Origin: Asaia bogorensis
Lineage (GTDB): Bacteria > Pseudomonadota > Alphaproteobacteria > Acetobacterales > Acetobacteraceae
Length of the DNA: 5,275 nucleotides
Assembly (NCBI GenBank): GCA_945871455.1
Contig: CAMBXJ010000333.1
Span: forward strand, 1 to 5,275
Direction: 5' to 3'
Below are positions 1-5,275 of this stretch, piece after piece (the stretch's first letter is position 1; each line of letters starts with the position of its first letter). Position numbers and translations under genes: made by a program. Below the pieces are notes generated by a model. That model was given only the letters and a program-made list of their open reading frames with translations, was not told where the DNA came from and made no database searches.

Positions 1-296
1 CTGGTCCGAAGACGTGGCTTGCATCCACCCGGGCGGCACCGAGAAGGCGTCGATGCTGACCGACCGTGGTGCGCGTGGACCAGTTCCTGCGGTGTGCCGA
101 TCTTGACCTGACAGTGGTTAGCGACCGGGGGAGCGGATCACGATTTGCCAGGTCGGACCCGCGCGACACGAGGGAGTGTCGCTTTACCGTCGTCGGCCTT
201 CGCCTTCGTTCGCACATAGATAAGGGGGATCAATTAGGGGATGTTAAGGAGGATATCCAAATTTCTATCATATTTCCAATGACATACAGAATTAAT
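1..296. other. Non-coding or unrecognised flank 3' of the tRNA
   Basis: I see no gene I can support here. Short open frames exist on both strands, but none gives a recognisable protein, and the longest plus-strand frame runs straight through the tRNA, which argues that it is chance. The base composition changes inside the stretch: the first 200 bases are GC-rich, while about 225-300 is clearly AT-rich and contains a GGATATCC palindrome at 251-258. No clear hairpin plus T-tract terminator for the tRNA is visible. Position 1 could fall in the tail of a gene cut by the window edge, but no family is recognisable. Confidence 0.5.
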
Positions 297-386
297 TGGC
301 GGATGGGGTGGGATTCGAACCCACGGAACGCTTACACGTTCGGCGGTTTTCAAGACCGCTGCCTTAAACCGCTCGGCCACCCATCC
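297..386 (-). tRNA. tRNA-Ser, anticodon UGA
   Basis: This is a full-length class II tRNA that decodes UCA (and by wobble other UCN) serine codons. Read on the minus strand, the acceptor stem GGATGGG (386-380) pairs with CCCATCC (307-301), followed by discriminator G at 300 and an encoded CCA at 299-297. U8 and G9 precede a D arm beginning GCCGAG. The anticodon stem GCGGT/ACCGC encloses the loop CTTGAAA, with anticodon TGA at 352-350. A long variable arm with a GAACG/CGTTC stem is the class II hallmark, and G73 is typical of tRNA-Ser. The T arm is GTGGG-TTCGAAT-CCCAC. The length of 90 nt including CCA is normal for tRNA-Ser. The gene points left, away from the kai operon's end, and is intact. 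Confidence 0.97.
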
Positions 387-396
387 GATGCCTCAC

Positions 397-425
397 AGGT
401 TACAGATGGATCACCGAATGCTCAA
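397..425 (-). promoter_or_regulatory. Possible sigma-70-type promoter for tRNA-Ser
   Basis: On the minus strand, TTGAGC (425-420) matches four of six -35 consensus bases. It is separated by exactly 17 bases from TAACCT (402-397), a weak -10 that keeps the TA and final T. The -10 ends 10 bases before the mature tRNA 5' end, so transcription would start a few bases upstream of G1, giving a very short leader. Spacing and placement are good but the -10 match is poor, so this is a suggestion only. Confidence 0.35.
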
Positions 426-478
426 CCTTAACCCATCTTTAGCACCCACCAAAACAAACCCCCTATTATCAGTATCTT

Positions 479-505
479 GTGCCGCCTCTTCGGCTCGTGT
501 GGCAC
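479..505. repeat. Short inverted repeat, possible right end of the decayed IS
   Basis: GTGCC at 479-483 is repeated inverted as GGCAC at 501-505, with GC-rich sequence between them. It lies about 25-50 bases beyond the transposase fossil's stop codon, the usual distance from a transposase stop to an IS terminus. I infer that it belongs to the IS end. The matching left terminal repeat is not visible, so no IS boundary can be fixed. It could instead act as a weak hairpin. Confidence 0.3.
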
Positions 506-526
506 TACAACCGCGTCATTGGGGGT

Positions 527-704
527 TCAGACGGTGAGTCTCTGGATCCCTCCCGGCGAGGCATTGATCCCCAGCGCCTCATAAATCCGTCGCAAGGCCG
601 GTAGCGATCCCGGCGTCCATGATGATCAGCGCGCCGTCCGGGGTGGCGAGGCCTTTGAGCATGTCCCGCAGCGTGCCGGCCTCGGCCGCGTTGCCAGCCA
701 ACAT
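527..704 (-). pseudogene. IS1634-like transposase remnant with internal deletion
   Basis: Two out-of-frame pieces of one transposase type lie end to end. The upstream piece (704 to about 597) reads AGNAAEAGTLRDMLKGLATP and then ends ALIIMDAGIATG. This resembles the segment of IS1634-type DDE transposases in which a conserved Asp sits in an MD-x-GIAT motif. The downstream piece (595-527) reads LRRIYEALG then INASPGGIQRLTV and a TGA stop, which matches the extreme C-terminus of the same proteins. In an intact transposase of roughly 500-600 residues these segments are separated by a long stretch, so a deletion joined them near 594-602 and shifted the frame. The N-terminal half is also absent. 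Family assignment is from memory of conserved motifs. The piece is certainly non-functional as a protein. Confidence 0.62.
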
Positions 705-989
705 GGCACGACATTGGAGATTCTTGGGACGATCGACTGTATATCAGCGTTTTTCCATATTCGTTACGGTATATAGCTGGAAAAGCGCCAAAGATCGGTC
801 AGGGAGGACAGCGGTCCTTCCGGAAAGGCCCCTGCCTGAACCGCTGATCCTCCTGTCACGCGCGCCCATGAACCGCCGCCATGGCACAAGTCCGATATTC
901 GACATCCGCTGGAACAGCGGAGGCCCGTTCGCACTACGAGCGGCACCCTCAAATATGGCGTCATACTTCAGCGATTGCGCGACCACGAC
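705..989. other. Intergenic stretch without a supported gene
   Basis: About 285 bases separate the transposase fossil from the end of the kai operon. Open frames on both strands overlap each other and give no recognisable family; the longest minus-strand frame gives an 80-residue protein with no motif I know. The stretch holds several small inverted repeats: AGGAC/GTCCT around 805-818, the palindrome TTCCGGAA at 818-825, and a 7-bp stem at 905-921. The part near 738-780 is locally AT-rich. It may be further decayed IS sequence or remnant of a lost gene, but nothing in it proves either. Confidence 0.5.
905..921. repeat. Perfect 7-bp inverted repeat
   Basis: TCCGCTG at 905-911 and CAGCGGA at 915-921 form a perfect stem with a GAA loop. 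No T-run follows on either strand, so it is not a convincing intrinsic terminator. It lies in otherwise featureless intergenic DNA and its function is unknown. Confidence 0.45.
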
Positions 990-1009
990 CTACCGGCGTC
1001 AGCCGGTAG
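990..1009 (-). terminator. Hairpin just past the last gene of the kai operon
   Basis: CTACCGG (990-996) and CCGGTAG (1003-1009) form a perfect 7-bp GC-rich stem with a 6-base loop. It begins only 4 bases beyond the response-regulator TAA stop, a typical place for an operon's transcription end. On the minus strand the stem is followed by GTCGTGG rather than a T-run, so it is not a canonical intrinsic terminator. It may instead protect the mRNA 3' end or assist Rho-dependent termination. The adjacent T-rich side lies on the plus strand, where there is no gene to terminate. Confidence 0.45.
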
Positions 1010-1013
1010 TCAT

Positions 1014-1382
1014 TTATTGAGCCGGCAGTATGTCGCGTAAGGCCTGGATGAGGCGTTCCGGTCTGCACGGCTTCTGAAGGTGGAGCGCTCCGGCGAAAGC
1101 GGCCTGTTGTTGATCGCGCGAATAACCCGACAGGATGATGAAAGGTATGCTGCGGACCACCAGCTCCGACGCCGCGGGACCCGCGCTTACGCCCTTCAGA
1201 TTGGCGTCAAGGATGGCGGCATCGCAGACGCCGCTTTCGATTATCGCGAGCGCCGCCTCAAGTTTCCCCGCCACACCCGCGATCAGGAAACCGGCTTCCA
1301 CGACCAACTCTTCGAGGGCGTATGCGAGCATTGGTTCGTCCTCGACAATAAGGATGCGCCGAGCCTGGCTATCGAGTGTCAT
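1014..1382 (-). CDS. Single-domain response regulator (receiver only)
   Basis: This 122-residue protein is a lone CheY-like receiver, expected to accept phosphate from the kinase encoded just upstream. After a short lead, ILIVEDE supplies the acidic pair E14/D15. D59 in LDANLKG is the phospho-acceptor, S85 in ILSGY is the switch Ser/Thr, and K104-P105 completes the active site, so all key residues are present. No DNA-binding or enzyme domain follows, so output must pass by protein contact or a further phosphotransfer. Single-domain receivers are common partners of HWE kinases in alphaproteobacteria. The ATG overlaps the kinase gene's end by 14 bases in a different frame. A GAGG motif 7 bases upstream supports this start. 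It is the last gene of the operon. The product is cytoplasmic, with no signal or membrane segment. The family is sure; its place in a Kai output route is inferred from context. Confidence 0.93.
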   Translation of the reverse strand: MTLDSQARRILIVEDEPMLAYALEELVVEAGFLIAGVAGKLEAALAIIESGVCDAAILDANLKGVSAGPAASELVVRSIPFIILSGYSRDQQQAAFAGALHLQKPCRPERLIQALRDILPAQ

Positions 1383-2931
1383 TGTGCGGCCTCATCAGAA
1401 TTCGTGGTCCGGTTGACATCAACGCATGCTCCGCTGGCCCGCACAGCTTCCACGAGAGCCCACTCTCCCGAAAAACGATCTCGGCACGGCCGTCGACCGC
1501 GGCCTCCGCCATCCGCCCGATGACGATCTGGCCGAAACCCTTTCGAGTTGGCGCCGCCACCTTTGGGCCACCGTCTTCCAGCCACGAGATCGAAAATTCA
1601 GGTTGGGCGCCGGTGGTGATCTCCCAGCCGATGCGCACCTGTCCATCATGGTTCGAAAGCGCCCCATACTTGGCGGCGTTGGTGGCGAGTTCATGCAGCG
1701 CCATGCCGATCCCCTGGGCAGCCGCCATGTTCAGGGTCAGCTCGGGTGGGCCGTCGATCAGCACCCGCGTGCCAATCAGATCCTTGAAATGGGAGAGTTG
1801 GACCTCGACAAGGTCCGCGACTTCGACACCCAGCCATTGGTTCCTGACCAGCAGATCCTGACCCGCGGCGAGCCCGTCGATACGGTCGGCCAGGCGGGCC
1901 GTGAAGGTCGCGGGATCGCCGTATTTCGCGGTCTGATGAGCAACCGCCTGCACCACCGCGAGCAGGTTTTTCGCGCGATGATTGACCTCGGCCATGAGCA
2001 GCTTCACGTGTTGTTCGTTACGACGCCGCTCGGTGATGTCCCGAATGTTGCATTGGATGACGGGGCGGCCGTCCTCGTCGTAAAGGTTGGCCACGACTTC
2101 GACGTCCTGATGCCGGCCCGTTTGGGCTTCAAGCGGCAGGTTTTCATAACGAACATGGTGGGACCGTTTCAATTCGCGGAACATTTCCTGACTCGCGGCT
2201 TCGTCCTTCAGCAGGCCAATCTCAAAAAGTTCCTTCCCTATCAATTGGCCGAGCGAATAGCCAAGCATCCGTGTCATGAGCGGGTTGGCGTCGACGATTT
2301 TTCGGGTGCCCGGATCGAGAATGAGGATCCCATCATGGGCCGCTTCAAAGAGACGGCGGTAGCGAATTTCCGAGATCAGCACCTGCTTCTGATGCTTGTT
2401 TCGCTCGGTCACGTCACGCATGACTTTGAGCCGGCCACCGGCATGTCCGTGGCTGTCCCGCAACGCGGTGACGCTCGACTCGATATTCAGCTCGCGGCCA
2501 TCGTTCAGGATGTGGATATATTCGCCGTGCCATTCGCCCCGCGCGCGGAACGTGGCCTCCGCGGCTGCCTGGTCTTCGGGATGCGGCCATCGCGACGCAC
2601 GGACGTCGGTCAACGGCCGCCCAAGAGCCGATGATGTGGAAAACCCATAAAGCCGCTCGGCGGCGGCGTTGAGATAGATAACGCGCTCTTCGCCATCGAC
2701 GGCGATGACGGCGTCCCTGACCTGCGCCAGAATAGCGCTGCGAAAACGGTTGGTTTCAGCCTCCTGACCTTCGATGGTGTAGACCTTCGGCCCGGCACCT
2801 TTCTCGATCAACAACGCATCTACCTCGCCGCGGCCGATCGCGCGAAGCATCTCCTCCGCTTCCTCCAATCGCGCGCGAAGCTGCTGGTTTTCCATGAGAA
2901 TCGCCGATTGCGAGGGAGGCTTCAGATGCAT
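1369..2931 (-). CDS. PAS-PAS HWE-family sensor histidine kinase
   Basis: A 520-residue soluble sensor kinase without membrane segments. Residues 13-35 look like a short coiled coil, leading into a GEVDALLI segment seen at the N-termini of many alphaproteobacterial PAS kinases. Two PAS domains follow (about 61-177 and 187-302), each ending in the usual RDVTER or RDITER linker. The HWE/HisKA_2 catalytic core follows: H318 in EVNHRAKN is the phospho-acceptor, H413/N418 lie in the N box HELATNAAKYGALS, and W450-x-E452 is the motif that helps name the family. GFG at 465-467 is a reduced glycine box. Unlike cyanobacterial SasA it has no KaiB-like N-terminal domain. It lies 6 bases after the second kaiB and overlaps the receiver gene that is its probable target. 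No good Shine-Dalgarno precedes the chosen ATG; M13 (CAT at 2893-2895) is an alternative start, also without one, so coupling to kaiB translation is likely. The signal sensed by the PAS domains is unknown. Confidence 0.92.
   Translation of the reverse strand: MHLKPPSQSAILMENQQLRARLEEAEEMLRAIGRGEVDALLIEKGAGPKVYTIEGQEAETNRFRSAILAQVRDAVIAVDGEERVIYLNAAAERLYGFSTSSALGRPLTDVRASRWPHPEDQAAAEATFRARGEWHGEYIHILNDGRELNIESSVTALRDSHGHAGGRLKVMRDVTERNKHQKQVLISEIRYRRLFEAAHDGILILDPGTRKIVDANPLMTRMLGYSLGQLIGKELFEIGLLKDEAASQEMFRELKRSHHVRYENLPLEAQTGRHQDVEVVANLYDEDGRPVIQCNIRDITERRRNEQHVKLLMAEVNHRAKNLLAVVQAVAHQTAKYGDPATFTARLADRIDGLAAGQDLLVRNQWLGVEVADLVEVQLSHFKDLIGTRVLIDGPPELTLNMAAAQGIGMALHELATNAAKYGALSNHDGQVRIGWEITTGAQPEFSISWLEDGGPKVAAPTRKGFGQIVIGRMAEAAVDGRAEIVFRESGLSWKLCGPAEHALMSTGPRILMRPHNDTR
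1390..1393 (-). promoter_or_regulatory. Ribosome binding site of the response regulator
   Basis: GAGG on the minus strand lies 7 bases before the ATG at 1382, inside the 3' coding end of the kinase gene. It supports this start and independent re-initiation after the overlapping kinase frame. It is the clearest Shine-Dalgarno seen among the operon's internal starts. Confidence 0.6.
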
Positions 2932-2937
2932 GCAAGG

Positions 2938-3309
2938 TCAGATACGTTGTGCCGGCGACGCCGTCGTCGGTGGGGGATGGAGATCCAGACCAGAAAGGAT
3001 GCGGTCCGTCCGCGACATATCGCCGATGAACCGGCGAACCGGCAGTGGCGATAACCTGATCAGGGTCGGCGCCGCGATGATTTTCGCACCGGCGGCCAAC
3101 TCCGGATGTTGGGCGATGTCCACGACCTCCAGGTCGTAGCGTCCGTCCAGGTATTCCTCGCAAATCTTGCGGATGTTGGTGATCGCTCGCGTGGAATTGC
3201 GCGTTGAGCCCGTGATATAGAGCCGCATGAGATAGTGCGCCGAGGCATGCGCCACCATGGCGGCCCGCATTGCTTCAGCCTCGGTCGAGAGCGTCGCTGG
3301 CTTTGTCAT
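2938..3309 (-). CDS. Second, diverged KaiB-family clock protein
   Basis: A 123-residue KaiB-family protein. In Kai clocks KaiB switches from a tetramer-forming ground fold to a thioredoxin-like fold that binds the CI ring of KaiC. The KaiB core spans about residues 26-111, from YLMRLYITG through [17 protein letters not shown] to SGLDL. The Pro of the PTL motif and the GLD triplet (107-109) in the fold-switching half are kept, while the triple-proline segment of cyanobacterial KaiB reads PLP. It differs from its neighbour by a 25-residue Ala/Met-rich, probably helical N-terminal extension and a Pro-rich tail. Its ATG overlaps the stop of the first kaiB as ATGA, which favours M1 over M14 or M18, although no strong Shine-Dalgarno is seen. 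It may be a second KaiC ligand or a separate adapter for the kinase that follows. The family is sure; the special role is inferred. Confidence 0.92.
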   Translation of the reverse strand: MTKPATLSTEAEAMRAAMVAHASAHYLMRLYITGSTRNSTRAITNIRKICEEYLDGRYDLEVVDIAQHPELAAGAKIIAAPTLIRLSPLPVRRFIGDMSRTDRILSGLDLHPPPTTASPAQRI

Positions 3310-3641
3310 GAAATCTCACGTCCGGGCGATTTGATGTCGAGGCCGACGAGCACGCGTTCCTCGTTGGAAAGATCGCCAATAATCTTCTTGATCGGCTCAG
3401 GCAGACGCCGAACGAGCGTCGGAATGGCCAGAATTTGGTCACCGGCGGCCAGCTGGGGCGTCTTCGTCAGATCGATGACCTCGATAGAGTACTCGCCGGC
3501 GAGGTGTGTCTCACAGATGCGTTGGAGATTGGCGAAGGCCGCGACCGATTTCGCGGTTTGGCCGGCGGTGTAGAGGCGTAGTTGGAACCGTGGAATGGCT
3601 CCCACCTCCTGTCGCGGCGGTGCCGATGCGGTGGCGCTCAT
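3306..3641 (-). CDS. kaiB: Circadian clock protein KaiB
   Basis: A 111-residue KaiB, close to the usual length of about 100. The core spans residues 19-103 and follows cyanobacterial KaiB closely: LRLYTAGQT, then [20 protein letters not shown], then [20 protein letters not shown]. The Pro of PTL (74) and the GLD triplet (100-102) of the fold-switching half are retained; the triple-proline stretch reads PEP. It is expected to bind the KaiC CI ring and drive or stabilise the dephosphorylation phase. Its ATG overlaps the kaiC stop as ATGA, so translation is coupled to kaiC, with only a weak GGA purine run upstream. Gene order is kaiC then kaiB, the reverse of the cyanobacterial kaiBC order. Of the two kaiB genes this is the more canonical. 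The protein is cytoplasmic. Confidence 0.96.
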   Translation of the reverse strand: MSATASAPPRQEVGAIPRFQLRLYTAGQTAKSVAAFANLQRICETHLAGEYSIEVIDLTKTPQLAAGDQILAIPTLVRRLPEPIKKIIGDLSNEERVLVGLDIKSPGREIS

Positions 3642-5275
3642 TGCTTTTCCATCGCCCGGGCGTTCGGCCTGGTCACACCGCTGCGGCGTTGAAATATCAC
3701 ATTTGTGTCCTGATGTGTGTTCCTGTCCCGAAGCGTTTGTTCCGCGACCGCGAAATCGACCTCGGCGAGGTCAGACTCCACTTCGGCCCGCAGCGCGGCG
3801 ATCTGGGCTTCGATCGCTGTCCGTTTGCTGGCCAGCCGCCGCAGTTTTCGCTGGTGATCCTGGCTGTGCAGTGTCGCGGCGGCGCGTTCTTTGGCTTCCT
3901 GCGCCATGCGGGCACTCCCGGTCAGCACCTGATCGTTTCCCACATAGACATCCACCAGATCGATGCCCGTGTCGCTCAGGATGAATTCACGGACCTGGTT
4001 CGAGTGCGCCATGCCGCGGGATTTGCGCACGAAGATCGTGCGGTTGCGCTCACCGGCGATTTCGGAGTTCCGCAGCAGCAGCCAGGTGTCCATGAGCGAG
4101 GAGACGCCAACCTGCGAATCCTCTGGCTCCGACGTCGCGTCGCCGCCGCTGGTCAGACTGGTCAGAATCGCGGTGATCTGGTCTTTCTTTAACCAATCGA
4201 TCAGCCGCATGAGGGTCGGCTTCACCTCGGCGTCATCGCGCGCCATGAACAGGTTGCTGATCGGATCGACGGCGACCACGGTCGGGCGGAACGCCCGCAC
4301 CAGGTCATGCATCACCACCAGATGCTGCTCATGGCCCAGGTGTGTTGGGCGAGACGCGTGAATCTCAAGCAGCCCCTGCTCGATCCATGGCTCGAAGTCG
4401 ATGCCGATGGAGCGCATGTTGCGCACGATCTGCGCCTTGGACTCCTCGTAGGCGAAATACATCGCCCGTTCCCCGCGTTGGCAGGCGGTCTCTATGAACT
4501 TCGCGGCGATGCTGCTCTTGCCCGTGCCGGGCGACCCGGAGACGAGCACGCTGCTGCCGCGAAACACGCCCTGACCACTCAGCATTTCGTCGAGGCGTGG
4601 AATACCCGTGGATACGCGCTGGTCTGAGACCTTGTGATCGAGCTGCAATGAAGTGACCGGCAGGACAGAAAATCCACGCGCACCGATCATGAATGGATAT
4701 TCGTTCATGCCATGAACCGTGCCGCGATATTTCAGCACGCGCAGCCGTCGCGTGGAGATTTGCTCCCGTATGCGCTGGTCCAGGACGATCACGCAGTCGG
4801 CCACATATTCCTCCAGGCCGTGGCGCGTGATCGTATTCCCCTCACCCTGTTCCCCGGTGATGATCGCGGTGATCCCGCGATCCTTCAGCCAGCGGAAAAG
4901 ACGGCGTAATTCGGATCGGAGAACGGCCTCATTCGGTAGGCCGGCGAAAAGTGCCTCGACTGTGTCGAGGACCACGCGTTTCGCACCAATGGAATCGATC
5001 GCGTGCCCAAGCCGGATAAAGAGCCCTTCGAGATCGTATTCGCCGGTTTCGTCGAACTCGCCGCGCTCGATGTGCACATGGTCGAGCGCGATCTTTTTCC
5101 GCGCCACGAGATCGTCCAGGTCGAAGCCCATGGAGCGAACATTGGCGGAGAGTTCGGCGGCGTTTTCCTCAAACATCATGAACACGCCCGGTTCGTCGAA
5201 CTGCGTCGCGCCGCGAACCAGGAATTCCAGGGCCAGCATCGTCTTGCCGCACCCCGCGCTGCCCGCGATGAGTGT
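3638..5275 (-). CDS. kaiC: Circadian clock protein KaiC (5' end outside window)
   Basis: The last 545 residues of KaiC, the hexameric double-RecA ATPase/autokinase of Kai timers; an estimated 30-45 N-terminal residues lie beyond position 5275. Numbering from the first visible residue: CI has Walker A GSAGCGKT (5-12), catalytic E36/E37 in FEE, and Walker B D104. CII has Walker A GSPGTGKS (247-254), E277/E278 in YEES, and Walker B D337. Aligning SSLMDT with STITDT of Synechococcus places the autophosphorylation pair at S392/S393 (codons at 4097-4102), so Thr432 is replaced by Ser. Position Thr426 corresponds to S387. Beyond the KaiC core, about residues 454-520 form a charged, heptad-rich coiled coil, unlike the short KaiA-binding tail of cyanobacteria but like the KaiA-independent Rhodobacter sphaeroides protein. 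The stop overlaps kaiB. The operon promoter must lie off the right edge. Confidence 0.97.
   Translation of the reverse strand, partial: TLIAGSAGCGKTMLALEFLVRGATQFDEPGVFMMFEENAAELSANVRSMGFDLDDLVARKKIALDHVHIERGEFDETGEYDLEGLFIRLGHAIDSIGAKRVVLDTVEALFAGLPNEAVLRSELRRLFRWLKDRGITAIITGEQGEGNTITRHGLEEYVADCVIVLDQRIREQISTRRLRVLKYRGTVHGMNEYPFMIGARGFSVLPVTSLQLDHKVSDQRVSTGIPRLDEMLSGQGVFRGSSVLVSGSPGTGKSSIAAKFIETACQRGERAMYFAYEESKAQIVRNMRSIGIDFEPWIEQGLLEIHASRPTHLGHEQHLVVMHDLVRAFRPTVVAVDPISNLFMARDDAEVKPTLMRLIDWLKKDQITAILTSLTSGGDATSEPEDSQVGVSSLMDTWLLLRNSEIAGERNRTIFVRKSRGMAHSNQVREFILSDTGIDLVDVYVGNDQVLTGSARMAQEAKERAAATLHSQDHQRKLRRLASKRTAIEAQIAALRAEVESDLAEVDFAVAEQTLRDRNTHQDTNVIFQRRSGVTRPNARAMEKQ

Noticed and set aside
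2..100. Possible tail of a plus-strand gene cut by the left edge
   Set aside because: The frame stays open to a TGA but is too short and matches nothing I know, so no CDS is claimed.
246..258. Shine-Dalgarno-like AAGGAGG followed by GGATATCC
   Set aside because: The nearest plus-strand ATG is too far downstream and no coding frame follows before the tRNA.
66..431. 121-residue plus-strand open frame beginning with GTG
   Set aside because: It runs through the whole tRNA-Ser and shows no recognisable domain; chance frame.
744..986. 80-residue minus-strand open frame
   Set aside because: No motif or homology that I recognise and competing frames overlap it; too little to call a gene.
619..1020. 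133-residue plus-strand open frame
   Set aside because: Overlaps the transposase fossil on the other strand and the operon-end hairpin; no recognisable family.
1426..2634. 402-residue plus-strand open frame
   Set aside because: Antisense to the histidine kinase, whose domains and motifs are unmistakable; long antisense frames are common in GC-rich coding DNA.
3506..4192. 228-residue plus-strand open frame
   Set aside because: Antisense to kaiC and kaiB; no family recognised.

Overview
The window looks like a stretch of chromosome from a GC-rich alphaproteobacterium. The reasons are the high-GC codon usage, an HWE-type histidine kinase (a family concentrated in alphaproteobacteria), a KaiA-less kai operon and a remnant resembling an IS1634-type transposase. 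I cannot name the genus.

Right two thirds (about 1014-5275, all minus strand): a compact five-gene operon entering from the right edge. Order of transcription is kaiC (5' end outside the window), a first kaiB, a second diverged kaiB, a PAS-PAS-HWE sensor histidine kinase, and a stand-alone receiver-domain response regulator. kaiC/kaiB and kaiB/kaiB junctions are 4-base ATGA overlaps, the second kaiB and the kinase are 6 bases apart, and the kinase and regulator overlap by 14 bases. The five genes are therefore almost certainly one transcript with translational coupling. A perfect 7-bp hairpin lies just past the last stop codon.

Inferred working of the operon: KaiC is a double-domain RecA-like ATPase/autokinase with both Walker A motifs, both catalytic Glu pairs and a Ser-Ser phosphorylation pair. 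It carries a C-terminal coiled-coil extension like the one in KaiA-independent KaiC of Rhodobacter sphaeroides. No kaiA is seen. The KaiB proteins would bind KaiC as its phosphorylation or nucleotide state changes. The kinase and receiver are the likely output arm, replacing the cyanobacterial SasA/RpaA pair. This would make an hourglass or environmentally reset timer more likely than a self-sustained oscillator, though sequence alone cannot settle that.

Left third (about 1-1013): RNA gene and debris. A complete tRNA-Ser(UGA) with encoded CCA lies on the minus strand at 297-386 with a plausible promoter. Next to it is a transposase fossil (527-704) whose middle has been deleted, joining two out-of-frame pieces. 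About 300 bases between the fossil and the operon hold only small hairpins. Positions 1-296, on the 3' side of the tRNA, hold no gene I can support.
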